64,000 bases of DNA, taken from contig CAXXEH010000003.1 in assembly GCA_963677935.2 (NCBI GenBank), positions 4,278,001-4,342,000 of the forward strand, in the 5' to 3' direction. Shown here piece after piece: positions 36,166-44,233 of the stretch (within the stretch, counting starts at the first letter, position 1; every line of letters begins with the position of its first letter). This DNA comes from JAAFHB01 sp963677935 (GTDB taxonomy: Bacteria; Bacteroidota; Bacteroidia; Bacteroidales; Prolixibacteraceae). The position numbers were made by a program, and so were the translations under genes. The notes beneath the pieces were generated by a model that worked only from the letters and a program-made list of their open reading frames with translations, was not told the DNA's origin and made no database searches.

Positions 36166-38112
36166 ATGAAAAAAACTCAGGCAATTATTTTATTCATCTT
36201 CTTTGCCTTAAATCCATATGCGCAGGAAATTAGCCCAACATTATCAATAGATGAGGTTTACGCAAAAATTGCAGAAATCATTAATTCGGCTAATCAGTCA
36301 CTAACAAAAGATTGCGATCCTTATGGTTTTCAATTGTCTGTGAAAGTCTCTGCCAAAGAAGGCGGAGAAGTCTCAAATGTTGTTAACTCCGACGCCATAT
36401 TATTGATGGTTGAAGGAATGTTAGCCAGTCATAAATTTGATCGTTTTAATTTGAATCAACCATTAAAGCCTTTTGGCAAAAATGGCATTATGTATTTTTC
36501 GGCCGGACTTACACCACAAAATACAACAAATGAAACATTTGCAGTTTATTCACACACTTATACCTGCAAAGAATCGAAAAACGGTGTATTTCGCTCGTTT
36601 ACCATTCAGATTGGAGCTCAATTTATTATTGAAACCCCTAAAGATGGTGGAATAGCAGGAGATGTATTTTATAAAACCAAAGATGGTTCGGATGCTCCTT
36701 TTAGTGACAAGGCATTTAAATCTTCTTCGGGCGAAAGAAAGGTAAGGTTCCGAAGACTGGGACCGGGGGACGAAAGCGTCAACTCGGGAGATCCTGAAAA
36801 AGAGGTTGACTGGAAGCCATTTCAAGGTAATCAATCCAATTTTGACATTACATCACTAACTCCGGGACATTATTTCCCATCCGTAAAATTGAATGGATGC
36901 ATTCAGAAACTCGAAGATCAGGATAAAAACAAAGATCAGGAGTTGATTCTTAAAACCAAAGGAACTATAAATTGGGATAACCCAACAAAGGGACAAAAAA
37001 CAGTAAAACCCGATAACGTGACTGCAGAGAAAATACTTAAAGCAGAAGTTTTTACCACTTTCAGCACAGGAAATACAGTGGATGGTTTTATCGTAACCCC
37101 CTCACAAAGGATAGAGGAATGGCGCGACTCCGATTTTATAAATAAAGATGAGGTTCAATTACTGAAAGGAAACCAAAAGGTCTGGATTGAACCTTATGGC
37201 TGGAAGTCAAATGATCCGATATTTCCAAAGTTTGTTATGGCGAAGGACGGACAATACAAATTTGGAGACATTCCAAGCGGAGTTTATAAAGTTTATATAG
37301 ATGGACTTAAAGAATCTGGCAAAGTGGTGGAAGTTTGTAACTGTGATCCAATCACCAAAGAACCCAAATCTCCCAATAGGCGGTATCAACAAAATCTGGG
37401 TGCTGTGGGCTACCAGATTGAATTAAAATATGATTACAACCATCCGAAAGGCAAATTGGGATTCACGGCCATTTGGGACAATGTGGTCATCGCTTTCGGA
37501 GTTGGAGAAAAACCGCAGAAATTCAGTGTAGGTAATGCCCAAAACTGGGAAGGAATACCTAAGGATTCCCTTGGTAATGTACTGGATGTGAATAATAAAA
37601 TATTGCAACCTCCTTTTATTATGCTCGAAAGACCTGATCAGGAAATTATTTGCAGTGATATTTTTAAATACCATGGTCCTCCCAAAATGGAACGGAATAC
37701 CGGTGCCGATGGATTCTGGGAAGAACACGTTCCGATAAGGTATGATTTCAGCGAAGATGGTTTATACAGTGAGGTTGAGGTTGTGGAATACGACAAAGAT
37801 GTACTGATTGATAATTTATATGCAGTAAAAAAAGGAATTTACATGACCTGGAATTTCAGTGGCTTGATCAAGGTGGAGGAGAGCGGAAAAGAGATGCAGT
37901 ATTTTAAACTCGAAGCCTCCGAGACTTTTGATCATCTGCACAAGCGACAAGGCGACCTTGCAGTGAATCCTTTGACTGGTGTGGTGGATGCAAAGGTTAC
38001 TGATGACATTGTAGAGAAAATGAAAAAGGGTGAGAATTTTTCGTTTTCCAAAACCATAGGAGCAGCAACTTACACAATCACAGGAACCGTTCCAAAATCA
38101 AACATAAAATAA
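36166..38112 (+). CDS. Large exported protein of unknown function
   Basis: A 648-residue protein with a signal peptide (IILFIFFALNPYAQ). I do not recognise a family. The N-terminal third (about 20-170) is a mixed alpha/beta domain that includes LKPFGKNGIMYFSAG; the middle has beta-rich segments resembling carboxypeptidase-regulatory-like folds (GQYKFGDIPSGVYKVYIDGL, about 360-385); the C-terminal part contains EVEVVEYDKDVLIDNLYAVKK-type beta strands. Cysteines are few and scattered. Operon position between two other exported proteins and behind an OmpA protein suggests an envelope complex. Confidence 0.78.
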   Translation: MKKTQAIILFIFFALNPYAQEISPTLSIDEVYAKIAEIINSANQSLTKDCDPYGFQLSVKVSAKEGGEVSNVVNSDAILLMVEGMLASHKFDRFNLNQPLKPFGKNGIMYFSAGLTPQNTTNETFAVYSHTYTCKESKNGVFRSFTIQIGAQFIIETPKDGGIAGDVFYKTKDGSDAPFSDKAFKSSSGERKVRFRRLGPGDESVNSGDPEKEVDWKPFQGNQSNFDITSLTPGHYFPSVKLNGCIQKLEDQDKNKDQELILKTKGTINWDNPTKGQKTVKPDNVTAEKILKAEVFTTFSTGNTVDGFIVTPSQRIEEWRDSDFINKDEVQLLKGNQKVWIEPYGWKSNDPIFPKFVMAKDGQYKFGDIPSGVYKVYIDGLKESGKVVEVCNCDPITKEPKSPNRRYQQNLGAVGYQIELKYDYNHPKGKLGFTAIWDNVVIAFGVGEKPQKFSVGNAQNWEGIPKDSLGNVLDVNNKILQPPFIMLERPDQEIICSDIFKYHGPPKMERNTGADGFWEEHVPIRYDFSEDGLYSEVEVVEYDKDVLIDNLYAVKKGIYMTWNFSGLIKVEESGKEMQYFKLEASETFDHLHKRQGDLAVNPLTGVVDAKVTDDIVEKMKKGENFSFSKTIGAATYTITGTVPKSNIK

Positions 38113-38124
38113 AACAATATACCT

Positions 38125-38877
38125 ATGAAACGATTAATATTTGTATCAATTTTTGTCATTTCAGCAGTGTTTGCCCATGCGCAAGCGAAGCTGACGGTCT
38201 CCTTTGCCGATTTCGAAAGCTGGGCAAAGCAGATCAAAATCACAGGTTATCCTTTTGTGGAAAGTGAACAGGATGGCGCCGAATACACTGCCATGCTGGG
38301 AAGCGGTCCAACCAAAGCCCTTCAATTGAGGGTTGCTGGTATCGACAAGTTCGACGAATACAAAATGATGAAAAAGGAGGCTGTTCCTTATACCTGGAAT
38401 GGTTATAAAACAGTCAGTTTCTTTTTCTCAGAAGTCACCTTTTTAGTAGTGGCATTACCTGAGGCAGAGGTGGCGATCACTTTCGGGATAAGTGGAAATG
38501 TTACCAGGGCAGTAATTGAAGATCTGGCGGCAAAGTCAAACCTTCAGAACTTGAAACCAGCCAAACCAGGTACAATTGCCCCTGGTGTAAAATGGCCGGA
38601 TATCGTACCAAATGATATGAGGATTAGCAATGTGCAATCTATCAATTTCCTGGGCGATGATGGGACCTTTAAGGAAGTGATTGAAATTAAGGCAACAATG
38701 GGACCTGAACTCGTTGTAGCCGTTCAGGCCATATTGAAAAAATACAATGGAACATTGAGCTCCACGGAGACCGCCAAACTTATATTTATCTGTGGTGAAG
38801 CCGAATCCCTTGCCCAATTAGGGGAAACCTTCAAAAAAGGGGAACCCGTTAAATTCATTTATTACATTAAAAAATAG
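38125..38877 (+). CDS. Exported protein of unknown function, last gene of the OmpA operon
   Basis: A 250-residue protein with a signal peptide ending near AHA-QA. Two similar halves of about 110 residues may be present, each beta-rich with a late helix (ITFGISGNVTRAVIEDLAAKS and VAVQAILKKYNGTLS), but the resemblance is faint. I recognise no family. It starts 12 bp after the preceding gene and is followed 47 bp later by a strong plus-strand terminator, so it closes the operon. It is convergent with the eCIS operon. Confidence 0.75.
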   Translation: MKRLIFVSIFVISAVFAHAQAKLTVSFADFESWAKQIKITGYPFVESEQDGAEYTAMLGSGPTKALQLRVAGIDKFDEYKMMKKEAVPYTWNGYKTVSFFFSEVTFLVVALPEAEVAITFGISGNVTRAVIEDLAAKSNLQNLKPAKPGTIAPGVKWPDIVPNDMRISNVQSINFLGDDGTFKEVIEIKATMGPELVVAVQAILKKYNGTLSSTETAKLIFICGEAESLAQLGETFKKGEPVKFIYYIKK

Positions 38878-38924
38878 CTGCACCTGTAAAAGTCGGGAGA
38901 CCTTTCATAGCAGAGGTGTGTCGG

Positions 38925-38949
38925 AGAGGCCGGGCAACCGGCCTCTTTT
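38925..38949 (+). terminator. Strong intrinsic terminator of the OmpA operon
   Basis: AGAGGCCGG, loop GCAA, CCGGCCTCT: a perfect 9-bp GC-rich stem, followed by TTTGG. It lies between the convergent ends at 38877 and 38967, and the T-run favours the plus strand. Confidence 0.85.
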
Positions 38950-38966
38950 GGTTGCTTAATCACGCA

Positions 38967-40286
38967 TTACACCACTTTCCCCTCTTTAATATACTCCCGG
39001 GTGATGGAGCTTTCGAGCTGACTTAGACTCAGGTGATAAACCTTGCTGGCAAGCACCTCAACGGCACAATAATGGGCAACGTTAATGATACCGGCGCCTG
39101 TCAGTTCGTAACGTGTGGCGATCTGATGCCAGTTAATACCCGGATCTATCTCTAATTGCCTAGGAAATGCTTTCCTCCAGATGGATTCCCTCTCGTTGGG
39201 TCCGGGCATAGGGAAATGGATAATTGCCTGAAAACGCCTGATAAATGCATCATCTATATTACCCCTTTGATTCGTAGCCAGAATGACAAGGCCGTTATAA
39301 ACCTCGATCCGCTGAAGCAGGTAAGCCACTTCCTGGTTTGCATATTTATCGTGTGCATCGCGGATATCGGTTCGCCTTCCAAAAAGGGCATCTGCCTCAT
39401 CAAAAAAGAGGATCCAGTTTTTATTTTCCGCCTTATCGAAAAGGGTGGAGAGGTTTTTCTCTGTTTCACCTATGTATTTTGATACGACTCTTGACAAATC
39501 GATCCGGTATACATCCTTGCCTGTGTATTTTCCTAATAATGTTGCGGTTAGTGTCTTTCCTGTACCCGGTGGACCAAAGAACAAAGCGCGATAACCAGGC
39601 TTAATCCTTTTTTTCATACCCCACTCATGAAGCAGGGTATCATTATAGGTAATCCAGTGCTCCATTTCCTTTATCTGCTGAAATGTTTTCGGATGAAGCA
39701 CGAGGTCGTCCCATTCCATTTCTGTTTCGACATGTTCTGCCGGGAAATTAATGCTGAACCTGGGTTTGCTGACCACCCCTGTGGTCAGCAATTCAACGAT
39801 CTCAGGATCAATTATCAGTTTACCGCTCATCAGTGGTTCACCATGCTGCACTTCATCGAGCCAAAGAATATGTTTTTTAAAAAACAAGTGTTCGCCTGAA
39901 AACAACTTTTGTACCTCAAGACGGCTCATCAGGTTGTTACCTGCAATGATAAACTGGGCTGTTTCGCCAGTTGGGAGGATACCCCTGTGATTATTTCCCT
40001 TCACCCCTCCGAACTCAGGGAGGTCGCCTCCGTCGGGTAAGTATCTGTTAATAATTTGATTAAAGAAGTCAGGTTGGAGATGAGGAGCGATGGCTAATAA
40101 AAGAATAATAGATTCTGAGCTATTAAAGTGATACCTTCTCATGAAATTGGCGAAAGGAGAAGCATCGTCCGGTAAGATTTCAACCGGCAGGATTTCGTTA
40201 TCAACCGTTTCAGCGATTTTCTCAAATCTTTGACAGATAACCGACTGAAGGTAAACTAAGGCAGATGATAGCGAATTGGAGTTCAT
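38967..40286 (-). CDS. AAA+ ATPase of the contractile injection system (Afp15/Pvc15-like)
   Basis: A 439-residue protein with a helical N-terminal region (1-190) and a C-terminal AAA+ module: Walker A GPPGTGKT (238-245), Walker B ILFFDEAD (292-299), sensor-1 ILATNQRGNIDDAF and the arginine finger FIRRF. Afp15-type ATPases are the conserved last gene of eCIS operons and are needed for assembly or effector loading. The position here, directly after the DUF4157 gene and a 29-codon ORF, fits. The ATG overlaps the small ORF stop as ATGA (40283-40286). It is the final gene of the minus-strand operon, convergent with the OmpA operon. Confidence 0.93.
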   Translation of the reverse strand: MNSNSLSSALVYLQSVICQRFEKIAETVDNEILPVEILPDDASPFANFMRRYHFNSSESIILLLAIAPHLQPDFFNQIINRYLPDGGDLPEFGGVKGNNHRGILPTGETAQFIIAGNNLMSRLEVQKLFSGEHLFFKKHILWLDEVQHGEPLMSGKLIIDPEIVELLTTGVVSKPRFSINFPAEHVETEMEWDDLVLHPKTFQQIKEMEHWITYNDTLLHEWGMKKRIKPGYRALFFGPPGTGKTLTATLLGKYTGKDVYRIDLSRVVSKYIGETEKNLSTLFDKAENKNWILFFDEADALFGRRTDIRDAHDKYANQEVAYLLQRIEVYNGLVILATNQRGNIDDAFIRRFQAIIHFPMPGPNERESIWRKAFPRQLEIDPGINWHQIATRYELTGAGIINVAHYCAVEVLASKVYHLSLSQLESSITREYIKEGKVV

Positions 40287-40372
40287 AACAAATAAAAGTT
40301 GTATTGGATATCCTCAGGTGTACGAAGGAGATCCGGATTGCTAAAATAGTAGTTACTTTGAATTAATTCCAT
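40283..40372 (-). CDS. 29-residue ORF linking the DUF4157 and ATPase genes
   Basis: Read by hand: an ATG at 40370-40372 overlaps the DUF4157 stop (TAATG) and a TGA at 40283-40285 overlaps the ATPase start (ATGA). The peptide begins MELIQSNYYF and is aromatic and acidic, with no signal peptide or membrane helix. The double overlap is what translationally coupled genes look like and leaves no untranslated bases between three genes. It may be a true micro-protein of the injection system or a coupling device that carries ribosomes to the ATPase start. I recognise no family. Confidence 0.6.
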   Translation of the reverse strand: MELIQSNYYFSNPDLLRTPEDIQYNFYLL

Positions 40373-43119
40373 TATAATGTTGGGGTACGGTCTACGCTGG
40401 TTCCGGCTTTTGTCACTTTGGTTTTTCCCCTTTTATTTTCAAGGGTAAATGCCTGTTCAACATTGGTGAATACTTTACCATCTCCACCTTCTGTATTAAC
40501 GCGGAATCGGTTTGGAATAACCCATTTAAATTTTCCGAACTCCCAGGGTTTGGGGAATCCTTTAATTGCAGCGGTATCAGTGGCGCTATTCTCATTATTG
40601 ATTTGAAGCGGGAAAAACCGATCCCCTGAATCATGGGCTAATCTTCCTGCAAAATCTTCAAAATATCCTTCAACATCACTCGCCGGCCCCGAAACTTCCC
40701 CTGCCTCCACATTCATGAAAGAAACATTTTTTGGGTGGTATAAGAATTTAAGTTGCATACCTGCACCCATAATGGCAGGATTGTAAGACAAAACATCCGT
40801 TCGCCGACCAGTAATTGCATTTGGTTCAACGACAATTATTTCCTTTGTCCTGGTATGTTTTCCGGAGGTTAAGCTCACGCTGACAGAAGCGCCTCTTTCA
40901 GGCGCTGTCCAGACTAAATTCTGATTTGCAACAAGCGATGCAGGAGTACCTCCTGTAACTTTCCAGTCACCAATCTTACTCCCCTTAAATGTCACTTTTT
41001 CACCTACGCCAACTTTGGAACGAACTCTCCCTGATCCATCCGGGGCAATATATTGGGTTTCAATCGTAAAATCAGGTGCACGTAAATAATAATCCAGGGC
41101 TTCCAAAAGGTTTAGGATGCCCTTTAATACATTTTTGGCAAAATTTATGAGCCAGTTCCAGGCCTGCAGAATTGCTTTCCCAATTACTTTTGCCATATTA
41201 ATAATCCATTGCCATGTATCAACAATCATCTTTCCGAGCTGTTTTGCTTTATTAACCAGCCAATTCCAAGCCGCCACAATCCCCAGCAGGATTTGTGATG
41301 CCATGGACTGAACCCAGCTCCAGGCCTTGTTGATTGCCATTACGATTTTTGAGGCTACAGACTGAATCCAGTTCCACGCCTTGATTATCCCCATGGCAAT
41401 TCTTGATGCCATTGCCTGAACCCAGTTCCATGCGTTGGTAATCGCCATAGCCAATCTGGAGGCCATAGCCTGAACCCAATTCCATGCGCTAGTGATCCGC
41501 ATTGCAATTTTCGAAGCCATGGCCTGCACCCAGTTCCATGCGTTGGTAATGCCGGTTGCCAATCTCGAGGCCATAGTCTGAATCCAATTCCACGCATTGG
41601 TAATCCGCATCGCCAATCTCGAGGCCATGGCTTGAATCCTGTTCCAGGCATTGGTTATCCCTGTTGCAATCCTTGAAGCCATGGCCTGGACCCAATTCCA
41701 GGAGTTGGTTATGCCCATTGCCAGACGGGAAGCGAGTACTTTTACCCAGTTCCACGAGGCGGGCAGATGCATCCCGATCTTTGAGGCGACAGTCTGAATC
41801 CAGTCCCATGCAGAAGTAATCGAACGGGCTATATTGGATGCTACCGTCTGAACCCATTTCCATGCATTGGTAATCCCCATTGCCAATCGGGAAGCGAGTT
41901 TCTGAATGAAGCTCCAGGAATTGGTGATATTCATGGCTATCTGTTTGGCTGCTGCCTGAATAAAACTCCAGGCCCTGGTAATTTCTGTTGCCATGCTGGA
42001 TGCTAAATTCTGGATAAAGTTCCATGAATTCGTAATATTCATGGCGATTGAGGAAGCTATTATCTGAATAAAGTTCCAGGCATTGGTTATCCCCATGTTG
42101 AGTTTTGCAGCCAATCCTTTGATCCAGGCCGATGCAGAAGTGATACCCTGCCCAATCCGGGAAGCGATACCCTGAATTAATGTCCACGCTACAGCAACAC
42201 CCAATCTTGCTGTCGATGCCAGGTTGCTAATAAAGGTCCAGGCCGCCGAAATTCCGGCTCCTATTCCCGATGCAATATTGCGAATCCAGGTGGTGGCTGC
42301 AGCAATTCCCCCACCTATCGCCTGCCTGACATTATTTATAATTCCACTAACCGCTCCTGCTATAGCCCCGGCACCCTCTTTTACATCGTCGAGGAGCCCT
42401 CTTTGGATAACCTGGGAACCTGTTTGAGAAAGTCTGTCTGATACCGTCTCATCAGGTTGACTGCTGCCTGTCTCTGATTTGCCATTGAGCCCTTTTGATC
42501 CACCCTGCTGAACGACATGGGTAAGCTCGTGCGCCAATAAATGCTTTCCCTGCGAGGACTGCGGCTGGTACTGTCCCTCTCCAAAAAAGATATGATTCTG
42601 ATAGGTGAAGGCACGTGCATTGAGTTGGGTATTTAGCTGAGCTGCACCCTGATCCTGATGAATACGAACATTGGAGAAGTCATTGCCAAACCGGGGCTCC
42701 ATAAAGCTACGGGTTTCAACGGGAAGCGGCTGACCACCCGAAGTTTTACTCCGGATGATAGCTGCAGTTTGCTCATTAGCCATCTGAGTGTGGCCATCAC
42801 CTTGTTGCTGAGTAGGTAGTTCCAACAATTGAATTGACGCTGATTCTTTTTTTTGCAATTTCTTTTCGGGCTGTGACTCCAATTCTTTTTCACGCTTTTG
42901 TTTACCACTTCCGGACATGCGCATCACTTTAGCGGCCATGTGATCGGCTTCAACTTCATATTTGTCACCCGGTTTATTGACTGCCAATTTGGTTTGAACA
43001 GATATGGGGGCAGGGGCAAAATAATCTCCGCCACCAGCCTTTGCAAAGAAAGGTCGTACCGGCTTGGCCTGCAAACTGGCAGGTGTGGCATGGGTCGATT
43101 TTTGTGCTGTTGCTTTCAT
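40372..43119 (-). CDS. eCIS-core DUF4157 protein with 22 tandem 18-residue Trp-rich helical repeats
   Basis: A 915-residue protein. The N-terminal 130 residues are basic and low-complexity. The DUF4157 domain (about 131-205) ends in LLAHELTHVVQQ, with an HExxH motif (H197, E198, H201), the hallmark of the domain enriched in eCIS loci. Residues 271-666 are 22 head-to-tail 18-residue repeats of the type ITNAWNWVQAMASRLAMG, most alike in repeats 12-17. Residues 667-915 are a beta-rich C-terminal region without a recognised toxin motif (one part, APERGASVSVSLTSG, looks Ig-like). No signal peptide. DUF4157 proteins are cargo or cargo-associated in several eCIS. The location upstream of the ATPase supports a loaded cargo or a structural element; which cannot be decided here. 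Confidence 0.85.
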   Translation of the reverse strand: MKATAQKSTHATPASLQAKPVRPFFAKAGGGDYFAPAPISVQTKLAVNKPGDKYEVEADHMAAKVMRMSGSGKQKREKELESQPEKKLQKKESASIQLLELPTQQQGDGHTQMANEQTAAIIRSKTSGGQPLPVETRSFMEPRFGNDFSNVRIHQDQGAAQLNTQLNARAFTYQNHIFFGEGQYQPQSSQGKHLLAHELTHVVQQGGSKGLNGKSETGSSQPDETVSDRLSQTGSQVIQRGLLDDVKEGAGAIAGAVSGIINNVRQAIGGGIAAATTWIRNIASGIGAGISAAWTFISNLASTARLGVAVAWTLIQGIASRIGQGITSASAWIKGLAAKLNMGITNAWNFIQIIASSIAMNITNSWNFIQNLASSMATEITRAWSFIQAAAKQIAMNITNSWSFIQKLASRLAMGITNAWKWVQTVASNIARSITSAWDWIQTVASKIGMHLPASWNWVKVLASRLAMGITNSWNWVQAMASRIATGITNAWNRIQAMASRLAMRITNAWNWIQTMASRLATGITNAWNWVQAMASKIAMRITSAWNWVQAMASRLAMAITNAWNWVQAMASRIAMGIIKAWNWIQSVASKIVMAINKAWSWVQSMASQILLGIVAAWNWLVNKAKQLGKMIVDTWQWIINMAKVIGKAILQAWNWLINFAKNVLKGILNLLEALDYYLRAPDFTIETQYIAPDGSGRVRSKVGVGEKVTFKGSKIGDWKVTGGTPASLVANQNLVWTAPERGASVSVSLTSGKHTRTKEIIVVEPNAITGRRTDVLSYNPAIMGAGMQLKFLYHPKNVSFMNVEAGEVSGPASDVEGYFEDFAGRLAHDSGDRFFPLQINNENSATDTAAIKGFPKPWEFGKFKWVIPNRFRVNTEGGDGKVFTNVEQAFTLENKRGKTKVTKAGTSVDRTPTL
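41122..42309 (-). repeat. Twenty-two 54-bp coding repeats in the DUF4157 gene
   Basis: Each 54-bp unit encodes 18 residues with a conserved Trp pair spaced by one residue, a basic residue after ASR/ASK, and Asn at the start. The central units (about 41400-41730) are nearly identical, indicating recent duplication or conversion; the outer units are more divergent. Confidence 0.9.
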
Positions 43120-43134
43120 AAATAAAAAAATTAA

Positions 43135-43828
43135 TGAACCACATTAGGCACAGTAGAACACAGTAGTTTCGGTTTGTTTATGCTGCATTTTCATTGCTTT
43201 TTCTTCATTAAATTGTTACATTTAAAATAGATTGAACCACATTAGGCACAGTAGGTCACAGTATTTTTTATTGTTATGATGCATTTTCATTGTTTTTTGT
43301 CCTTCAATAAATTGTTACATTTAGAATAGATTGAACCACATTAGGCACAGTAGGACACAGTATTCTTTATTGTTATGATGCATATTCAGTGTTTTTTGTC
43401 CTTCATTAAATTGTTACATTTAGAATAGATTGAACCACATTAGGCACAGTAGGACACATTAGTATTTTTTTGGTTATGCTGCATTTTCATTGCTTTTTTT
43501 CTTCATTAAATTGATATATTTAGAAAAGATTGAACCACATTAGGCACAGTAGGTCACAGTATTTTTTATTGTTATGATGCATTTTCATTGTTTTTCGTCC
43601 TTCAATAAATTGTTACATTTAGAATAGATTGAACCACATTAGGCACAGTAGGACACAGTATTCTTTATTGTTATGATGCATATTCAGTGTTTTTTGTCCT
43701 TCATTAAATTGTTACATTTAGAATTGATTGAACCACATTAGGCACAGTAGGACACATTAGTATCCTTTTGGTAAAGCCGCATATCGTTCCGTGACCATTG
43801 TTTTCTGTCCTTCTTTAAATATATTAGT
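43135..43828. repeat. Seven ~99-bp tandem repeats after the GxxExxY gene
   Basis: Units begin with TGAACCACATTAGGCACAGTAGG at 43135, 43233, 43332, 43431, 43531, 43630 and 43729. Spacing is 98-100 bp. Units 2-4 and 5-7 are related as a 298-bp block duplicated in tandem. Unit 7 is the 3' end of the GxxExxY gene itself; units 1-6 resemble it in order (TTTGGTTATGCTGCAT versus TTTGGTAAAGCCGCAT, then CATTG...CTTC.TTAAAT), so they look like decayed copies of that gene end plus its flanking repeat. Confidence 0.92.
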
Positions 43829-44220
43829 GCAATTAAAATTCAATAAGATGCCTTTAGGTTTTTCGAGAAGTTTCAAATAGGTAAGCAGCTGCGCTTCATG
43901 GATAGGCATAAGATCATCAACAGCTTTTATTTCAACAATTATGGCGTCTTCTACCATTAAATCAAACCTAAGATCGCAATCCAGATGCAGGCCTCTAAAC
44001 ACAAGGGGAACTTTCTGTTGAATCGCTAAATGCAATCCTTGTTCCCTTAGCAAATAGGCAAGACATTTTTCATAGATGCACTCAAGCAATCCAGGCCCAA
44101 GTTCCCTATGAACCTCGATCGCAGCTCCAATAATCTTATGAGTCAATTCGTTGAGATACCTCTGTGTCATCTTATTTTTTTTTAATCCCCTTATTGTGAC
44201 CTAATGTGCCTAATGTGGTT
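43731..44220 (-). mobile_element. GxxExxY cassette bounded by 26-bp inverted repeats (candidate mobile unit)
   Basis: AACCACATTAGGCACAGTAGGACACA (43731-43756) is mirrored at 44195-44220 by an inverted copy with 24 of 26 matches. Between them lies only the GxxExxY gene. Each end carries two direct copies of CTAATGTG-like words. I see no transposase and no target-site duplication at the outer edges, so mobility is inferred from the inverted-repeat boundaries and the position inside a conserved operon. Confidence 0.65.
43757..44170 (-). CDS. GxxExxY protein (PDDEXK_3 family)
   Basis: A 137-residue small protein with the signature GLLECIY (G27, E30, Y33) and a PD-(D/E)xK-like core: D70 in RFDLMVED and EIK at 80-82 (IIVEIKAVDD). 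The family (PF13366) is common in Bacteroidota and other environmental bacteria, often in many copies per genome, with unknown function; nuclease activity is only predicted. Its TAA abuts the left inverted repeat and its ATG lies 24 bp from the right one. It interrupts the eCIS operon between the CIS_TMP and DUF4157 genes and is not part of known eCIS gene sets. Confidence 0.92.
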   Translation of the reverse strand: MTQRYLNELTHKIIGAAIEVHRELGPGLLECIYEKCLAYLLREQGLHLAIQQKVPLVFRGLHLDCDLRFDLMVEDAIIVEIKAVDDLMPIHEAQLLTYLKLLEKPKGILLNFNCTNIFKEGQKTMVTERYAALPKGY

Positions 44221-44233
44221 ATATTTTATCGCA

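Noticed and set aside
41489..42187. Long open frames (up to 232 codons) inside the DUF4157 repeat region, minus strand other frames
   Set aside because: They are produced by the 54-bp periodicity of the real gene, which keeps alternative frames open; not independent genes.
43135..43828. CRISPR array
   Set aside because: Units are ~99 bp with almost identical 'spacer' portions and no short repeat/unique spacer alternation; no cas genes nearby.
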